From positions 1 to 60,287 of the forward strand of contig NZ_JBGXYA010000047.1 in the NCBI RefSeq assembly GCF_041814905.1: a stretch of 60,287 nt of DNA, written 5' to 3'. Every line of letters begins with the position of its first letter. The first letter of the stretch is position 1. The position numbers and the translations under genes were made by a program. Under the pieces are notes generated by a model. That model made no database searches, was not told where the DNA came from, and saw only the letters and a program-made list of their open reading frames with translations. This document shows, piece after piece, positions 42,015-52,101 of the stretch. Origin of the DNA: Glaesserella sp041814905. GTDB taxonomy: Bacteria; Pseudomonadota; Gammaproteobacteria; Enterobacterales; Pasteurellaceae.

Positions 42015-44885
42015 CTAGCCAAATAGTTTTTGCCACATTTCTGTCACAAAAGCACGCTCTTCACAAAATTCCGTTGCACCGACAATACTTGCTTTATTCA
42101 ACAAATTCAAATGGTGGATCTGATTACGTAGCGTGGTATAGCAATGTTTCAGTTTTTCCCCTTGCTCAATAGACAAAATACCGCACTCCGTTGCACTGTC
42201 AAAAATACGGACATTATCCGACCATACCGCCATTTGCGGATGGCGATGGGCATATTCAAGCACCAAATATTGCGCAATAAATTCAATATCGGTAATCCCG
42301 CCTTGGTCCGTTTTCAAATGGAACTGATCCGCGCTACTTTTACTCAGATGTTGATACATTTTTTTACGCATTTTGCAAATTTCTTCGCGTAACTGACCGC
42401 TTGTACGAGCCATCGACAGCGTACTTTTTCGAATCGCTTCAAATTTTTGGCGTAACGCCGGCGTGCCGTAAACTGCTCTAGCACGAACTAAAGCTTGTGT
42501 TTCCCACGTCCAAGCTTCCTGCTTTTGATATGCATCATAAGCATTGAAAGTACTGACTAAAAGCCCCGCTTCACCAGATGGTCGTAACCGCATATCAACG
42601 TCATACAACACACCGGCGCTGGTATTCAGATTAAAAATTCCGTTAATTTTTTGTGCCAGTTTTAAATAGAACTGATGACTGGAGATCGATTTCTTACCAC
42701 CGACGGTTTCACTGTTTTCCGGCGCATCATGTAAAAAAACTAAATCTAAATCGGAATTATAGCCCAACTCGATTCCGCCCAATTTACCGTAACCGATGAC
42801 CACAAAATCCTGTTCACCGTTTGGTAAATGTTCCGGCGTACCGAACCGTTGCGAAACCTGTCGCCATGCCGTATTGACCACAGCCCGAATAATTGCTTCC
42901 GCTAAGTACGTCAGGTGATCGCTGATTTTCATGACGGGCAATACGCCTAAAATATCTGCGGCGGCAATACGTAAAATGTGGCTCTGCTTAAATTGGCGTA
43001 ACGCATCGAATAGCGCTTCTTCATCATCTTCCGGAATACGCATTAAATATTCCTGCAACACCATCGGATATTGGTCTAACTCAATAATATTGGTTAAACT
43101 TTTTTGTAAAATCAGCTCGTCCAATAACATTGGGTAGCGCGCGATCTGTTCGGCAATCATACTCGATTGACCGCACAGGGTAAGCAGTTGCGGCAAAATT
43201 TGCTCTTTTTCGTACAATAATTCCAAATACGTTGTACGAGTAGTAATTTTATCAATGATATTCAAAATACGCGGTAGCAACATCAAGTAATCACTTTGTT
43301 TGAAAATACTGTCCACGACAATCGGCATCAATTTTTGCAGCACTTCACGTCCGCGCACACCAATCGGGCGTTTCACCCAATCTTGAAAAGTATTGGAAAG
43401 ATGACGGTAAATTTCAGCGTAATCTGCCGGATCAACCGTGTAATCTTTCAAACCGCTTGTCAAATCCTCTTCTGTCATCGGATAGTTGAGAATATCTCGC
43501 CACACCGCCAGTTGTTGATTATCGTCGGATTCTTCCCCTTCATCTTCCTCACCGATTAATTCGTTAAACACGGCTCGTACGTGTTGTTGATGGAAATTCA
43601 ACTTAGCAAGGAAGTTATCCCAAGAAATAGGCTCATCGGGTAAAGAAAGCGCATAGGCGATCCGCAAACGATCCGTTTCATTACTCGGTAATGTTTGGGT
43701 TTGTTGATCATTAATCGCCTGTAACACATTTTCTACATGGCGTAAAAACAGATAAGCATCTTGTAGCCGGGCGACTTGTATTTCCGTCAATAAATTCAAT
43801 GATGCCAATTGCGGCAATACCGCAAGCAAACTACGCTGTTGCAAAATCTTATCACGTCCGCCGCGTATCATTTGGAAAGTTTGAACAATAAACTCAATTT
43901 CACGAATTCCACCGGCACCGAGTTTAATATTATCGACCAAACCGCGACGCAAAACTTCACGGCTGATTTTATATTTCATATCACGCAAAGATTGAATTGC
44001 GCCGAAATCCAAATAACGGCGATAGACAAAGGGACGTAGCATCTGTTTGAGATATTTATGGTTAATGTTATTCGGATCTTCACCCAAAATTCTGGCTTTG
44101 ATCATCGCATAACGTTCCCAATCCCGACCTTGTTCTTGGTAATAGTCTTCCATCGCCGCAAAACTCAATACTAACGCCCCGCTATCGCCGAACGGACGCA
44201 AGCGCATATCGGTACGGTAAACAAAGCCGTCTAGGGTAATTTCATCTAATGCTCGGATCAAACGCTGTCCAAGCCGAGTAAAAAACTTACTGTTGTCCAG
44301 CGACTTATTACCGCCGACAGTTTCTCCCACATCAGGATAAGTAAAGATTAAGTCGATGTCCGAGGAAAAATTCAGCTCTCGTCCACCCAATTTTCCCATG
44401 CCAAGAATGAATAATTCCTGCTTTTCTCCCAATTCATTCATCGGCGTACCGTACTCCGCACACAGCCGTTCAAATAACCAATCACGCGCGCCCAAAATCA
44501 GTGCCTCGGCAAGATCAGACAACGCCTCAAATATCACTTGGACCTGATGCGGATTATTCGATTGAACAAAACTCAATATTGCCATTTCACGATGGCGGAA
44601 ACGGCGCAAAGTACGCTGTAGCTGCTCTTCATCTTGAACCTCAACCAGCTCGGCAGCTAAGCGTTCTGCATAGTGACGACAATCTTCAATAGTAGGATAT
44701 TTTTCTATCCATTGTGCTAACAATTCCGGCTGTTTCTGCAACTGCTGCGTAACAAAATCGGACATTGCCATCGCCGTTACAAGCGGTCTGATTCGGGCTG
44801 AATTTTGCAAATCTGCAGCAAGTCGATGTTGAACGAGTAGCTCATTGAGTTTTTGCATTGAAAGGAAGAAGAGTTCGCTAAGCAT
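42015..44885 (-). CDS. glnE: Glutamine synthetase adenylyltransferase/deadenylase GlnE
   Basis: GlnE adds AMP to or removes it from glutamine synthetase in answer to PII and glutamine. It has two nucleotidyltransferase halves, seen as GMGKLGGRELNFSSDIDLIF and GYGKLGGIELGYNSDLDLVF, separated by the regulatory region. I start it at ATG 44883-44885, with GGAG 8 bases upstream, giving 956 residues; the frame can extend to a TTG at 44939, but that has no ribosome site. A USS near the start encodes part of residues 23-36. glnA is not in the window. Confidence 0.96.
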   Translation of the reverse strand: MLSELFFLSMQKLNELLVQHRLAADLQNSARIRPLVTAMAMSDFVTQQLQKQPELLAQWIEKYPTIEDCRHYAERLAAELVEVQDEEQLQRTLRRFRHREMAILSFVQSNNPHQVQVIFEALSDLAEALILGARDWLFERLCAEYGTPMNELGEKQELFILGMGKLGGRELNFSSDIDLIFTYPDVGETVGGNKSLDNSKFFTRLGQRLIRALDEITLDGFVYRTDMRLRPFGDSGALVLSFAAMEDYYQEQGRDWERYAMIKARILGEDPNNINHKYLKQMLRPFVYRRYLDFGAIQSLRDMKYKISREVLRRGLVDNIKLGAGGIREIEFIVQTFQMIRGGRDKILQQRSLLAVLPQLASLNLLTEIQVARLQDAYLFLRHVENVLQAINDQQTQTLPSNETDRLRIAYALSLPDEPISWDNFLAKLNFHQQHVRAVFNELIGEEDEGEESDDNQQLAVWRDILNYPMTEEDLTSGLKDYTVDPADYAEIYRHLSNTFQDWVKRPIGVRGREVLQKLMPIVVDSIFKQSDYLMLLPRILNIIDKITTRTTYLELLYEKEQILPQLLTLCGQSSMIAEQIARYPMLLDELILQKSLTNIIELDQYPMVLQEYLMRIPEDDEEALFDALRQFKQSHILRIAAADILGVLPVMKISDHLTYLAEAIIRAVVNTAWRQVSQRFGTPEHLPNGEQDFVVIGYGKLGGIELGYNSDLDLVFLHDAPENSETVGGKKSISSHQFYLKLAQKINGIFNLNTSAGVLYDVDMRLRPSGEAGLLVSTFNAYDAYQKQEAWTWETQALVRARAVYGTPALRQKFEAIRKSTLSMARTSGQLREEICKMRKKMYQHLSKSSADQFHLKTDQGGITDIEFIAQYLVLEYAHRHPQMAVWSDNVRIFDSATECGILSIEQGEKLKHCYTTLRNQIHHLNLLNKASIVGATEFCEERAFVTEMWQKLFG

Positions 44886-45120
44886 GGCAGGATCTCCGAC
44901 GGTATAAACGCCATAGTGATTCAAAACTTGAATAGTCAATTTTAAGGGATAATTCCGCCCCGTAAGGAGGCGAATACCGGTTATTTGAGCATCAGCTTTG
45001 CCGATGCCCGAAACACAAATAAAGCGGCAATGCTTTACGAAACCGAAGAATACAAGCGGTCAGTTTCAGCTCAAAATTTGCAAATTCTCATTTAAGATCC
45101 ATGAATGAGACCAAATTTAA
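44886..45120. other. Intergenic region between glnE and yciI
   Basis: About 235 bases. It holds a USS core (45052-45060) with TTTGCAAATT downstream, an 8-base GC hairpin (GCATC..GATGC near 44990-45008), and presumably the glnE promoter. No coding sequence or RNA gene is evident. Confidence 0.5.
45052..45060 (+). repeat. USS core after yciI
   Basis: ACAAGCGGTC with ATTTGCAAATT about 20 bases on, a complete uptake signal between yciI and glnE. Confidence 0.85.
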
Positions 45121-45417
45121 TTAAAATACTTTCTTAAACGGCTTAACAATCACATCACCGTAAACACCGGCTTCAACGTACGGATCTTGACTTGCCCACT
45201 GTTTTGCCGCTTCAAGGGAATCAAATTTGGCAATCACCGTTGAACCGGTAAAGCCCGCTTCGCCCGGATTTTCATCGTCAATTGCCGGATTCGGACCTGC
45301 GGTTAACAAACGATCTTCCGCTTGAAGTTGCTGCAAACGCACTAAATGCTTTTCACGCACTGCTAAACGTTTTGCCAACGTGCCGGGAATATCTTGAGCA
45401 AAAATAACATAGTACAT
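45121..45417 (-). CDS. yciI: YciI family protein
   Basis: A 98-residue ferredoxin-like-fold protein. MYYVIFAQDIPGTLAKRLAVREKHLVRLQQL with its conserved His, GPNPAI, and QDPYVEAGVYGDVIVKPFKKVF are YciI hallmarks; H. influenzae YciI is structurally known but its reaction is not. It is the last gene of the yciC-yciB-yciA-yciI set and starts 21 bases after the yciA stop. Confidence 0.93.
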   Translation of the reverse strand: MYYVIFAQDIPGTLAKRLAVREKHLVRLQQLQAEDRLLTAGPNPAIDDENPGEAGFTGSTVIAKFDSLEAAKQWASQDPYVEAGVYGDVIVKPFKKVF

Positions 45418-45438
45418 TCTGTTTTCCTCTTTGGTTGT

Positions 45439-45894
45439 TTATTGATTCTGTTCTGCCCGAGCGATTTCAGCTAAAACAAAATCCAAATCCGGATTATGAT
45501 CACGCGGAATCGCCCGTGGTTTACCGTTTTTATCGATAGCAACAAAGGTAAATAACGCTTCAGTAACGCAGTGGCGGTCACCGGCGCCATCGGAGACTTT
45601 TTTAATCCAAACTTCCACTTTTACCTGCATGGATGTTTTACCGACTTTAACGCAACGCCCGTAGCAACAAACGACATCACCGACGGAAACCGGGCTAATA
45701 AAACTCATTTTATCGACGGAAACGGTAACAACACGCCCTTTGGCTAATTCTTTGGCTAAAATCGCACCGCCCATATCCATTTGCGACATAATCCAACCGC
45801 CGAAAATATCACCGTTGGCATTGGTATCCGACGGCATTGCGAGAGTGCGTAGAATAAGCGTTCCGTCTGGCAAACGTTCTTGTTTATTTTGCAT
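45439..45894 (-). CDS. yciA: Acyl-CoA thioesterase YciA
   Basis: A 151-residue hot-dog-fold enzyme that hydrolyses a broad range of acyl-CoAs. The signature NANGDIFGGWIMSQMDMGGAILA contains the catalytic Asp region, followed by VSVDKMSFISPVSVGDVVCCYG. It overlaps the yciB end by 11 bases. YciA has been linked to membrane lipid homeostasis, which fits its place next to yciB and yciC membrane genes. Confidence 0.96.
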   Translation of the reverse strand: MQNKQERLPDGTLILRTLAMPSDTNANGDIFGGWIMSQMDMGGAILAKELAKGRVVTVSVDKMSFISPVSVGDVVCCYGRCVKVGKTSMQVKVEVWIKKVSDGAGDRHCVTEALFTFVAIDKNGKPRAIPRDHNPDLDFVLAEIARAEQNQ

Positions 45895-46441
45895 TGTTAT
45901 CCTCTGCTTGTTCTTGATCTTTTAAATAAGGATAGAGATAAAAACCGGTGGCAATGACTGCGGCAAAACTTAATCCGGTTAAACCGAATACTTTAAAATT
46001 CGCCCAAGCATCATTAGAGAAAAATTCGCTGATGATGATATTGATGATCATACAGAGAATAAAAAATGCCGCCCAACCCAAGTTTAATTTACTCCAAACC
46101 GCTTGTGGTAATTGTAGTTCTTTACCAAGCAGCATTTGTATTAATGGTTTTTTAAAGACAAATTGGCTGACTAATAATGCGACGGCAAACAGCGCATTAA
46201 CCAATGTCACTTTCCATTTTAGAAAATCGAGATCGTTAAAATAAGCGGTTAACAAGCCGAAAAAGACCACTGCTCCGCCTAAAATCCATTGATTTTTTTC
46301 GATTTTTTTATATAACGCTTTTAATACGATTAGCTGTACAACAGTCGCGACAACCAACACTAATGCAGCCTCTTGCACGCCGTAGGTTTTATATACGATA
46401 AAAAAAAGAATTAGTGGAATAAATTCTAATAATTGTTTCAT
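45884..46441 (-). CDS. yciB: Inner-membrane septation/spanning protein YciB (IspZ family)
   Basis: A 185-residue protein with five hydrophobic segments; MKQLLEFIPLILFFIVYKTYGVQEAALVLV, WILGGAVVFFGLLTAYFND and FFSNDAWANFKVFGLTGL are family blocks. In E. coli YciB is needed for normal envelope synthesis with DcrB and was named for septation in Shigella. The next gene upstream, yciC, is 11 bases away. Confidence 0.95.
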   Translation of the reverse strand: MKQLLEFIPLILFFIVYKTYGVQEAALVLVVATVVQLIVLKALYKKIEKNQWILGGAVVFFGLLTAYFNDLDFLKWKVTLVNALFAVALLVSQFVFKKPLIQMLLGKELQLPQAVWSKLNLGWAAFFILCMIINIIISEFFSNDAWANFKVFGLTGLSFAAVIATGFYLYPYLKDQEQAEDNNAK

Positions 46442-46452
46442 TGGATCCTCAA

Positions 46453-47178
46453 TTAACGTGGAAGCGCGCGAAAAACTTGGTAAAAACGGAAACCGAATAC
46501 TGCAACGAATACACCGATAAAACCGCTAAACATCGCAGGAGTTAAACCCGTCGGATCATTAAAACGCACCACAACCGAACCTAACAAGCTAGGTACCATA
46601 TAAGCAATAATGCAGAATAAGAACATTAAAGCCATTTTCCCACGACTTAACCCCCAAGTGAATTTGAGTGTTTCTATTACACTTTTTCTTGGATCCTCAA
46701 TTAAATAGGCATAAACGGCAAGATTGAGTTTTACGAAAATATAGATACCCGCTAACATCAAAGGCAAAATCATAATCGATAGCTCTCCGCTTTGTCCGAC
46801 AGTCCCGGCAAAAGACACGCCGATTGAAACCGGTAGAACCATAAAAATAGTTAAACCGATGAGAGGGAAAAAGACTTTCAATGTTTCACCTAAATTTTGG
46901 AAGAAGTGTTGATAAGTACCTTGATTAATTGATTTAATATTAAGAATAATCATGGCGTTAATAAACATGCTTATCAATGCGGAAATCATGGATGGAACCA
47001 ATTGAGCCAGTAAAACAGACTCAATATCTTTAACTTTTGTCGGGTCGATTTTAGGCATCCCATGAAAACTGACAATCTGTAATACCATTAATAATACAAT
47101 AGCGTAAACGGAAAATTGCGCTTGATTACGCATAAAATTCCAACTATCTTGTAACAAATTAGGAAATTTAATCGGCAT
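46453..47178 (-). CDS. yciC: YciC family membrane protein (UPF0259)
   Basis: A 241-residue protein with six hydrophobic segments; VNLxVYAYLIEDPRK-like and TLKFTWGLSRGKMALMFLF blocks match E. coli YciC (247 residues). Its role is unknown; the conserved order yciC-yciB-yciA ties it to envelope maintenance. The start ATG 47176-47178 has AAAGGA upstream, and it heads the operon. Confidence 0.9.
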   Translation of the reverse strand: MPIKFPNLLQDSWNFMRNQAQFSVYAIVLLMVLQIVSFHGMPKIDPTKVKDIESVLLAQLVPSMISALISMFINAMIILNIKSINQGTYQHFFQNLGETLKVFFPLIGLTIFMVLPVSIGVSFAGTVGQSGELSIMILPLMLAGIYIFVKLNLAVYAYLIEDPRKSVIETLKFTWGLSRGKMALMFLFCIIAYMVPSLLGSVVVRFNDPTGLTPAMFSGFIGVFVAVFGFRFYQVFRALPR

Positions 47179-47317
47179 TCGAAATCCTTTAATTCAAGTT
47201 ATTGAGTATAAAATAAAGAAATGTTGCAAAGTATAGCAACAGTTAGTCCTCTTCGCTATTGTAGATTTGTATCAGTCAGTTACAATGCAATTCCTTTAGA
47301 TTGGATCAATCATTATT

Positions 47318-47752
47318 ATGTATACCACATTACAAGCGGGACAACGTTATTTGAACACGTTTCCGAATCAAAAAAAATTGAGTTTATTTATGCCCGATTA
47401 CCGCCTTATTCAATTGGTGAAATTTGCCTCTCGCATTATGCCGGCATTCGCCTGTTTTGCCCTCATTTGGCAATACTTTTTTTATGATCCGGAACAAGCA
47501 GTATTGGCAAACGCAACCCTAACATCTTTATTCGCGTTGAGTATTCCTTTTCAAGGGTTATTTTGGCTTGGCAGACGGGCAAAATCACCGTTGCCGTTAT
47601 CATTATTGAAATGGTATGAAGAATTGCGTCAAAAACTGATTAACGAACGGCATAAAATTGCCGATCAAGCGGTTCCAACTTACCAAGATTTTGCAAATCT
47701 TCTGCGCCTTGCAGAAAGCACTTGGGGTGACCAATATTTTAATGAGCTATAG
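47318..47752 (+). CDS. yfbV: YfbV family protein (UPF0208)
   Basis: A 144-residue membrane-anchored protein with two hydrophobic segments (about 40-57, 66-82) and the motifs GQRYLNTFP, VKFASRIMPAFA and FQGLFWLGRRAKSPLPLSLLKWYEELR. In E. coli YfbV was reported to insulate the Ter macrodomain. It is divergent from yciC and convergent with lptD; in E. coli it lies near ackA-pta, which are not here. The ribosome site is weak. Confidence 0.9.
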   Translation: MYTTLQAGQRYLNTFPNQKKLSLFMPDYRLIQLVKFASRIMPAFACFALIWQYFFYDPEQAVLANATLTSLFALSIPFQGLFWLGRRAKSPLPLSLLKWYEELRQKLINERHKIADQAVPTYQDFANLLRLAESTWGDQYFNEL

Positions 47753-47761
47753 CGTTAAATA

Positions 47762-47789
47762 ACAAAGGGCATCATTCGATGCCCTTTGT
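47762..47789. terminator. Bidirectional hairpin between yfbV and lptD
   Basis: A perfect 12-bp stem ACAAAGGGCATC / GATGCCCTTTGT with loop ATTC. T-runs are short on both sides. Confidence 0.8.
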
Positions 47790-47793
47790 CGTC

Positions 47794-50127
47794 TTAGTTG
47801 ATATTGAATGCTTCCGTATAAGGAATAATGCCTCGTTTCAACATCTTCGATACGCCACTGCTGTAGTTATTACCGAAGCGTAATTCAAAATTAATACCGA
47901 AACGGTTGTCATAGTAGAAATCATTGACAGTATCGCTTTGACCTGACGGCGTTGCGGTTAAACGACGTGCCGTATAAAGAGTCGTACTCCAACAACAGGT
48001 GTTGTAAGTCAAACCAAGCTGACTTTCTACCGATTTACTCAATGCTAAATCATGATAATGACTTACCATCATAGACACGTTATCAGTTAACTCCCAACCG
48101 ACTACCGCGCCGATCTGCTTGATATCCTGACCATATCTATTGCTACTTAAGTTTTGGTCGATATAGCTTTTACTTGCATATCGATAATTCAACTGCACCA
48201 CGTGATTTTCTTTAGGTTTATATTGCAACGACATATTGGCTAATGACGTTTCATTTAAACGGGTGTCATATTGATAGCTACCATGCCAATTCCATTTTTC
48301 ATGGAATTTCCAGTTAGATTCCAGCGACCAAGATGAAGAACGCTTCGCTCTGGTATTTTCCGAGGTACTGTCTACTTTAGATTGGGTAATATAGTAAATC
48401 TGCCCTGCACTGAAGTTAAACACTTCATTACCGGTTTTATCGCTGAAGAAACGCGTGGTTCCCCCTAATGTAATTTGGTTCGCAGAAGCAATACGGTCTA
48501 AACCGCTGTAACGACGATCATTAAATAACGAGTAATAATCTTGTTGTAATAATGCCGAATCATAGCCTAACCCCAAGCTGTCCTGCATCCGGGAACCGAT
48601 ATAACGTTGATTTCGATATGGACGGTATAAATATTGTGCCCTTGGCTCCAACACTTGGGTAAAACCACTGAAAATTGGTTTATCCGATTCCAATGTCGTT
48701 TTTATATCCACCTTAAATTGCGGAATAGTACGAGAAACTCGATTTTTTACAGGTTCTGCATCCTCTGCCGAACCTTGTTTTTGAATATAATAAGTTGTAT
48801 AGAGTTTACTTTCTAAATTAATACTTCCGAAACGATTGGCAAACGGAAAATTAATAGCCGGCTCGGCGTGGAAACGCCACGCTGTCGGCATCGTATTATC
48901 ATCATTTTCAAAATGCGAAATCTGAGCAAAGAAAGCGAAATCACCGTTTTTAACTAGATGATTTTTATAATAATGAAACTCAAGTTGTGGAAAAACACGA
49001 TAAGGCTTACTTCCCGACTCATCAAATGTTTGGAATTTTTTCGCCGCAATCGAGAAATTATAATTCGGTTGGAAATAACCTAACTTAAAGTTCTGTGTTG
49101 CATAACCATCAGTACTGCTGCCATATTCCGAATCAAAGTCAGAAAAGTAACGTCTATCGCTTACGCGAGTATAATCGACAGAAAAACGCCAGTTATTTAA
49201 GAAACTGGCTTGATGTTGCCAAAATAACAGATAACGCGAGCGGTTTTTCTCAGTCCATTCGTCTAAGCGATCTTTATTTAAATATTCCGTAGCGAATTTT
49301 CCTTCACCCAATACCGTTAAATAACGGAATTCCGGACTGATTTGCCAACCGCGTTTGGAATAATAAGTCGGTGTAACGGTTGCATCCATATTCGGTGCAA
49401 TATTCCAATAAAAAGGTTGTGAATACGTATAGCCGTCGCGGCTAGAGTGACCGGCACTCGGAATCAACAACCCTGAACGGCGACGATCACCAATCGGAAA
49501 TTGTAAGTACGGAGAATAAAAAACCGGTACATCTTTAATCTTAAAGCGAGCATGCCACATCTCTGCATACTCTTCTTTAACGTGTTGGATCATCTCATTG
49601 GCTTCAATCGACCACGAATTATCATTACTTAAACAAGACGTAAAAGTCGCATTTTTCATGATGCGAGTATCCGAATTGGCTGAAACTTCTTCGGCCGATC
49701 CTCGTCCTTGCTGACCGACTAATTGATAATCGGCATTGGATAATTGGGCTTCATTACCGCTCAGATTAATTTTGGCTTCCGTCCCGGTGGCATTGATCAG
49801 ATTATCACGATAATCAAATTTACCGTTTAAATAGGCATGACGAACAGCATCGCCTTGTTGTTCTACACGGACTTGATCCGCATATACCGAACGATTGCCT
49901 TGCTTAATGCTGACATCTCCGCTATAGGTCGCATCTGTCGGTTGATTAATCACTGCATTGTCCGCCTCAATATAAACGGGTAATTGGGTTTGATCGCCCT
50001 GTACCACTTCCCCTTGAAACTGCGGAACACCCAACAAACATTGGCTTTTCAAATCGGCAACAGCATAATTACTGTAACAAGCTGCCATCACGGCAATAGA
50101 AAGTAGGCTGTAATGATGTTGTTTCAT
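47794..50127 (-). CDS. lptD: LPS-assembly protein LptD
   Basis: The outer-membrane beta-barrel that, with LptE, inserts LPS into the outer leaflet. The 777 residues begin with a signal peptide (to about VADLK, residue 26), then an OstA/LptA-like jellyroll domain (about 45-190: YIEADNAVINQPTDATYSGDV), then the barrel (DRRRSGLLIPSAGHSSRDGYTYSQPFYWN and many beta-strand repeats to the end). Cys30, Cys165-region and the CC pair in NTCCWSTTLY can supply the disulfides required for function. surA, its usual downstream partner, is absent. Confidence 0.96.
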   Translation of the reverse strand: MKQHHYSLLSIAVMAACYSNYAVADLKSQCLLGVPQFQGEVVQGDQTQLPVYIEADNAVINQPTDATYSGDVSIKQGNRSVYADQVRVEQQGDAVRHAYLNGKFDYRDNLINATGTEAKINLSGNEAQLSNADYQLVGQQGRGSAEEVSANSDTRIMKNATFTSCLSNDNSWSIEANEMIQHVKEEYAEMWHARFKIKDVPVFYSPYLQFPIGDRRRSGLLIPSAGHSSRDGYTYSQPFYWNIAPNMDATVTPTYYSKRGWQISPEFRYLTVLGEGKFATEYLNKDRLDEWTEKNRSRYLLFWQHQASFLNNWRFSVDYTRVSDRRYFSDFDSEYGSSTDGYATQNFKLGYFQPNYNFSIAAKKFQTFDESGSKPYRVFPQLEFHYYKNHLVKNGDFAFFAQISHFENDDNTMPTAWRFHAEPAINFPFANRFGSINLESKLYTTYYIQKQGSAEDAEPVKNRVSRTIPQFKVDIKTTLESDKPIFSGFTQVLEPRAQYLYRPYRNQRYIGSRMQDSLGLGYDSALLQQDYYSLFNDRRYSGLDRIASANQITLGGTTRFFSDKTGNEVFNFSAGQIYYITQSKVDSTSENTRAKRSSSWSLESNWKFHEKWNWHGSYQYDTRLNETSLANMSLQYKPKENHVVQLNYRYASKSYIDQNLSSNRYGQDIKQIGAVVGWELTDNVSMMVSHYHDLALSKSVESQLGLTYNTCCWSTTLYTARRLTATPSGQSDTVNDFYYDNRFGINFELRFGNNYSSGVSKMLKRGIIPYTEAFNIN

Positions 50128-50213
50128 AGATTCGTCCTATTTTTAAATTTCCCCTTCCCTTTAACTATTTGAGGGAGAAGTGTGAATTTGCGTTCTAAGT
50201 ATAACGGACTCTT

Positions 50214-50222
50214 ACAAGCGGT
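50214..50222 (+). repeat. USS core between lptD and hemN
   Basis: ACAAGCGGTC with AATTTGCAAATC downstream, in the gap upstream of lptD and downstream of hemN. Confidence 0.85.
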
Positions 50223-50272
50223 CTGTTATCCGCGAAAATTTGCAAATCGGTTGCGCCGATACACAACCAGAA

Positions 50273-51640
50273 TTAAATAATTCTCGAGAATTGTTGGCGT
50301 TTTGCCTGCTGCCTTGAATAGATATCAAAACACATACAGATATTGCGTACTAACAAACGACCGCGAGGTGAAATCACTATGCCAGTCTCATTGATCTCAA
50401 GCAAACCGTCTTTAGCAAGTGGTGCCAACAACGATAAATCTTCTGAAAAATAGTTTTTAAAATCAATATGGTAGGCTTGTTCAACCTGTGCATAATCCAA
50501 CTTGAAGTTACAAATTAAAGATTTGATCACATCACGACGCAAACAATCGTCTTTTGTCATACTTAAACCTTTATGTAACGCAATACCACGCATTTCCACT
50601 TCGGCATAATACTGCTTCAGCTCTTTATGATTTTGAGCGTAGCTGTCGCCAAGCAGGCTGATTGCCGAAACACCTAATCCGACTAAATCCGCATCTTCCT
50701 GAGTCGTATAGCCTTGGAAATTGCGATGTAGCTCACCTTTTTCCTGAGCAATCGCCAGTTCATCGTTCGGCTTAGCAAAATGATCCATACCGATAAATTT
50801 GTAGCCTGCATTATTCAAGGTTTCAATAGTTTTTTGCAGGATCTCTAATTTTATTTCCGGAGCCGGCAACATATCATCGCGAATTTTAATCTGTGCCGCA
50901 AAACGGCTCGGTAAATGCGCATAGTTAAACACGCTCATTCTGTCCGGATTCAATTCAATGACTTTTTGCAAAGTAAACATAAAACTTTCAACCGTCTGTT
51001 TTGGCAAACCGTAGATCAGATCAATATTGGTTGAGGCAAACCCTAGTGATTTCGCTCGCTTCATCAAGGCAAAAATAAAATCTTCGTCTTGTTCGCGATT
51101 CACTAATTTTTGCACCTCTTTGTTGAAATCCTGAATCCCCATACTGATTCGGTTAAATCCGATTGAGCGCAAATGATCCAACATATCCAATTCGATCTCC
51201 CGCGGATCCATTTCGATACTGATTTCCGCATCCGAACTGACATTAAAATGTTTTCTCAACATCGCCATCAGGCGTAAAGACTGCTCTTCATTTAAATAAG
51301 TCGGAGTACCGCCGCCCCAATGTATTTGGGTGACCGTACGGTTTCGGAATAACTCCGCACGGTATTTGATTTCTTTTTCGAGGTAATCCAAATAGATATC
51401 CACTTTATGCTGGTGACGAGTAATAATTTTATTACAAGCACAGAAATAACATAGCTTGTGGCAAAACGGAATATGAATATAAAGAGAAAGCGGCTTGTCC
51501 GGATAACGTGCCGCCGCTGCTTTAAAATCATCATCGTTATAGGATTCGTTAAACTCTAATGCGGTTGGATAAGAGGTATAACGCGGTCCTGATTGATTAT
51601 ATTTTTGGATAAGATTGATATCCCAAATAATTTCTGACAT
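50273..51640 (-). CDS. hemN: Oxygen-independent coproporphyrinogen III dehydrogenase
   Basis: A radical-SAM enzyme that makes protoporphyrinogen IX under anaerobic conditions. The 455 residues carry the cluster motif C60-x3-C64-x2-C67 with an extra C69 (HIPFCHKLCYFCACN), as in E. coli HemN. HWGGGTPTYL, SIEMDPREIELDML and MDHFAKPNDELAIAQEKGELHRNFQGYTT are further blocks and rule out the HemW paralogue. AGGCAAG precedes the start. No FNR-like box is obvious just upstream, where the DUF2489 gene ends 9 bases away. Confidence 0.97.
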   Translation of the reverse strand: MSEIIWDINLIQKYNQSGPRYTSYPTALEFNESYNDDDFKAAAARYPDKPLSLYIHIPFCHKLCYFCACNKIITRHQHKVDIYLDYLEKEIKYRAELFRNRTVTQIHWGGGTPTYLNEEQSLRLMAMLRKHFNVSSDAEISIEMDPREIELDMLDHLRSIGFNRISMGIQDFNKEVQKLVNREQDEDFIFALMKRAKSLGFASTNIDLIYGLPKQTVESFMFTLQKVIELNPDRMSVFNYAHLPSRFAAQIKIRDDMLPAPEIKLEILQKTIETLNNAGYKFIGMDHFAKPNDELAIAQEKGELHRNFQGYTTQEDADLVGLGVSAISLLGDSYAQNHKELKQYYAEVEMRGIALHKGLSMTKDDCLRRDVIKSLICNFKLDYAQVEQAYHIDFKNYFSEDLSLLAPLAKDGLLEINETGIVISPRGRLLVRNICMCFDIYSRQQAKRQQFSRII

Positions 51641-51648
51641 TGACTTGC

Positions 51649-52101
51649 CTACTTCAACTCTTGTTTGAATTGTTCTACGTCTTTTAACAATTGACGAAGT
51701 TCTGTTTTAATTTGTTGTTCTAATTCCGCTTCTTTAGCTTCACGTTCCAAATCCAACTTCATCCGCTCATTGCGTTTCAAATTTTTACGTTCTGCCAAAA
51801 TCGGCATAGACTCGACCACTTGATAAAGCGCCCACATTGCAGGGAAAACGGATAGTTTTTTGCCCAATATATCCAACAATGGTTTTAGCCGTAATACGCC
51901 TTCGGAAAAATCACATTGGTCTGCTAACATTGCACGGGCAATCACATCAATACTATCAATGATGTTTTGATAACGTTCATTTTTTGCCTGCTGTAACTGC
52001 TTTTTTTGTCTGTTCAACTTCACCAATAGAGTAATGGCATAACCAGCCAAAGAAAGCATAATCAGTACGGCGAGAATAATTAAAAAAAATCGTATCATCA
52101 T
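51649..52101 (-). CDS. DUF2489 family membrane-anchored protein
   Basis: A 150-residue protein with one N-terminal membrane segment (about 3-27) and a long, charged, probably coiled-coil rest (NRQKKQLQQAKNERYQNIID; EREAKEAELEQQIKTELRQLL). The pattern matches DUF2489, which is often encoded next to yihI in this family of bacteria. Function is unknown. Its start overlaps the yihI stop by one base and hemN follows 8 bases downstream. Confidence 0.82.
   Translation of the reverse strand: MMIRFFLIILAVLIMLSLAGYAITLLVKLNRQKKQLQQAKNERYQNIIDSIDVIARAMLADQCDFSEGVLRLKPLLDILGKKLSVFPAMWALYQVVESMPILAERKNLKRNERMKLDLEREAKEAELEQQIKTELRQLLKDVEQFKQELK

Noticed and set aside
44886..44939. TTG-started extension of GlnE
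   Set aside because: No ribosome site before the TTG, while GGAG precedes ATG 44885.
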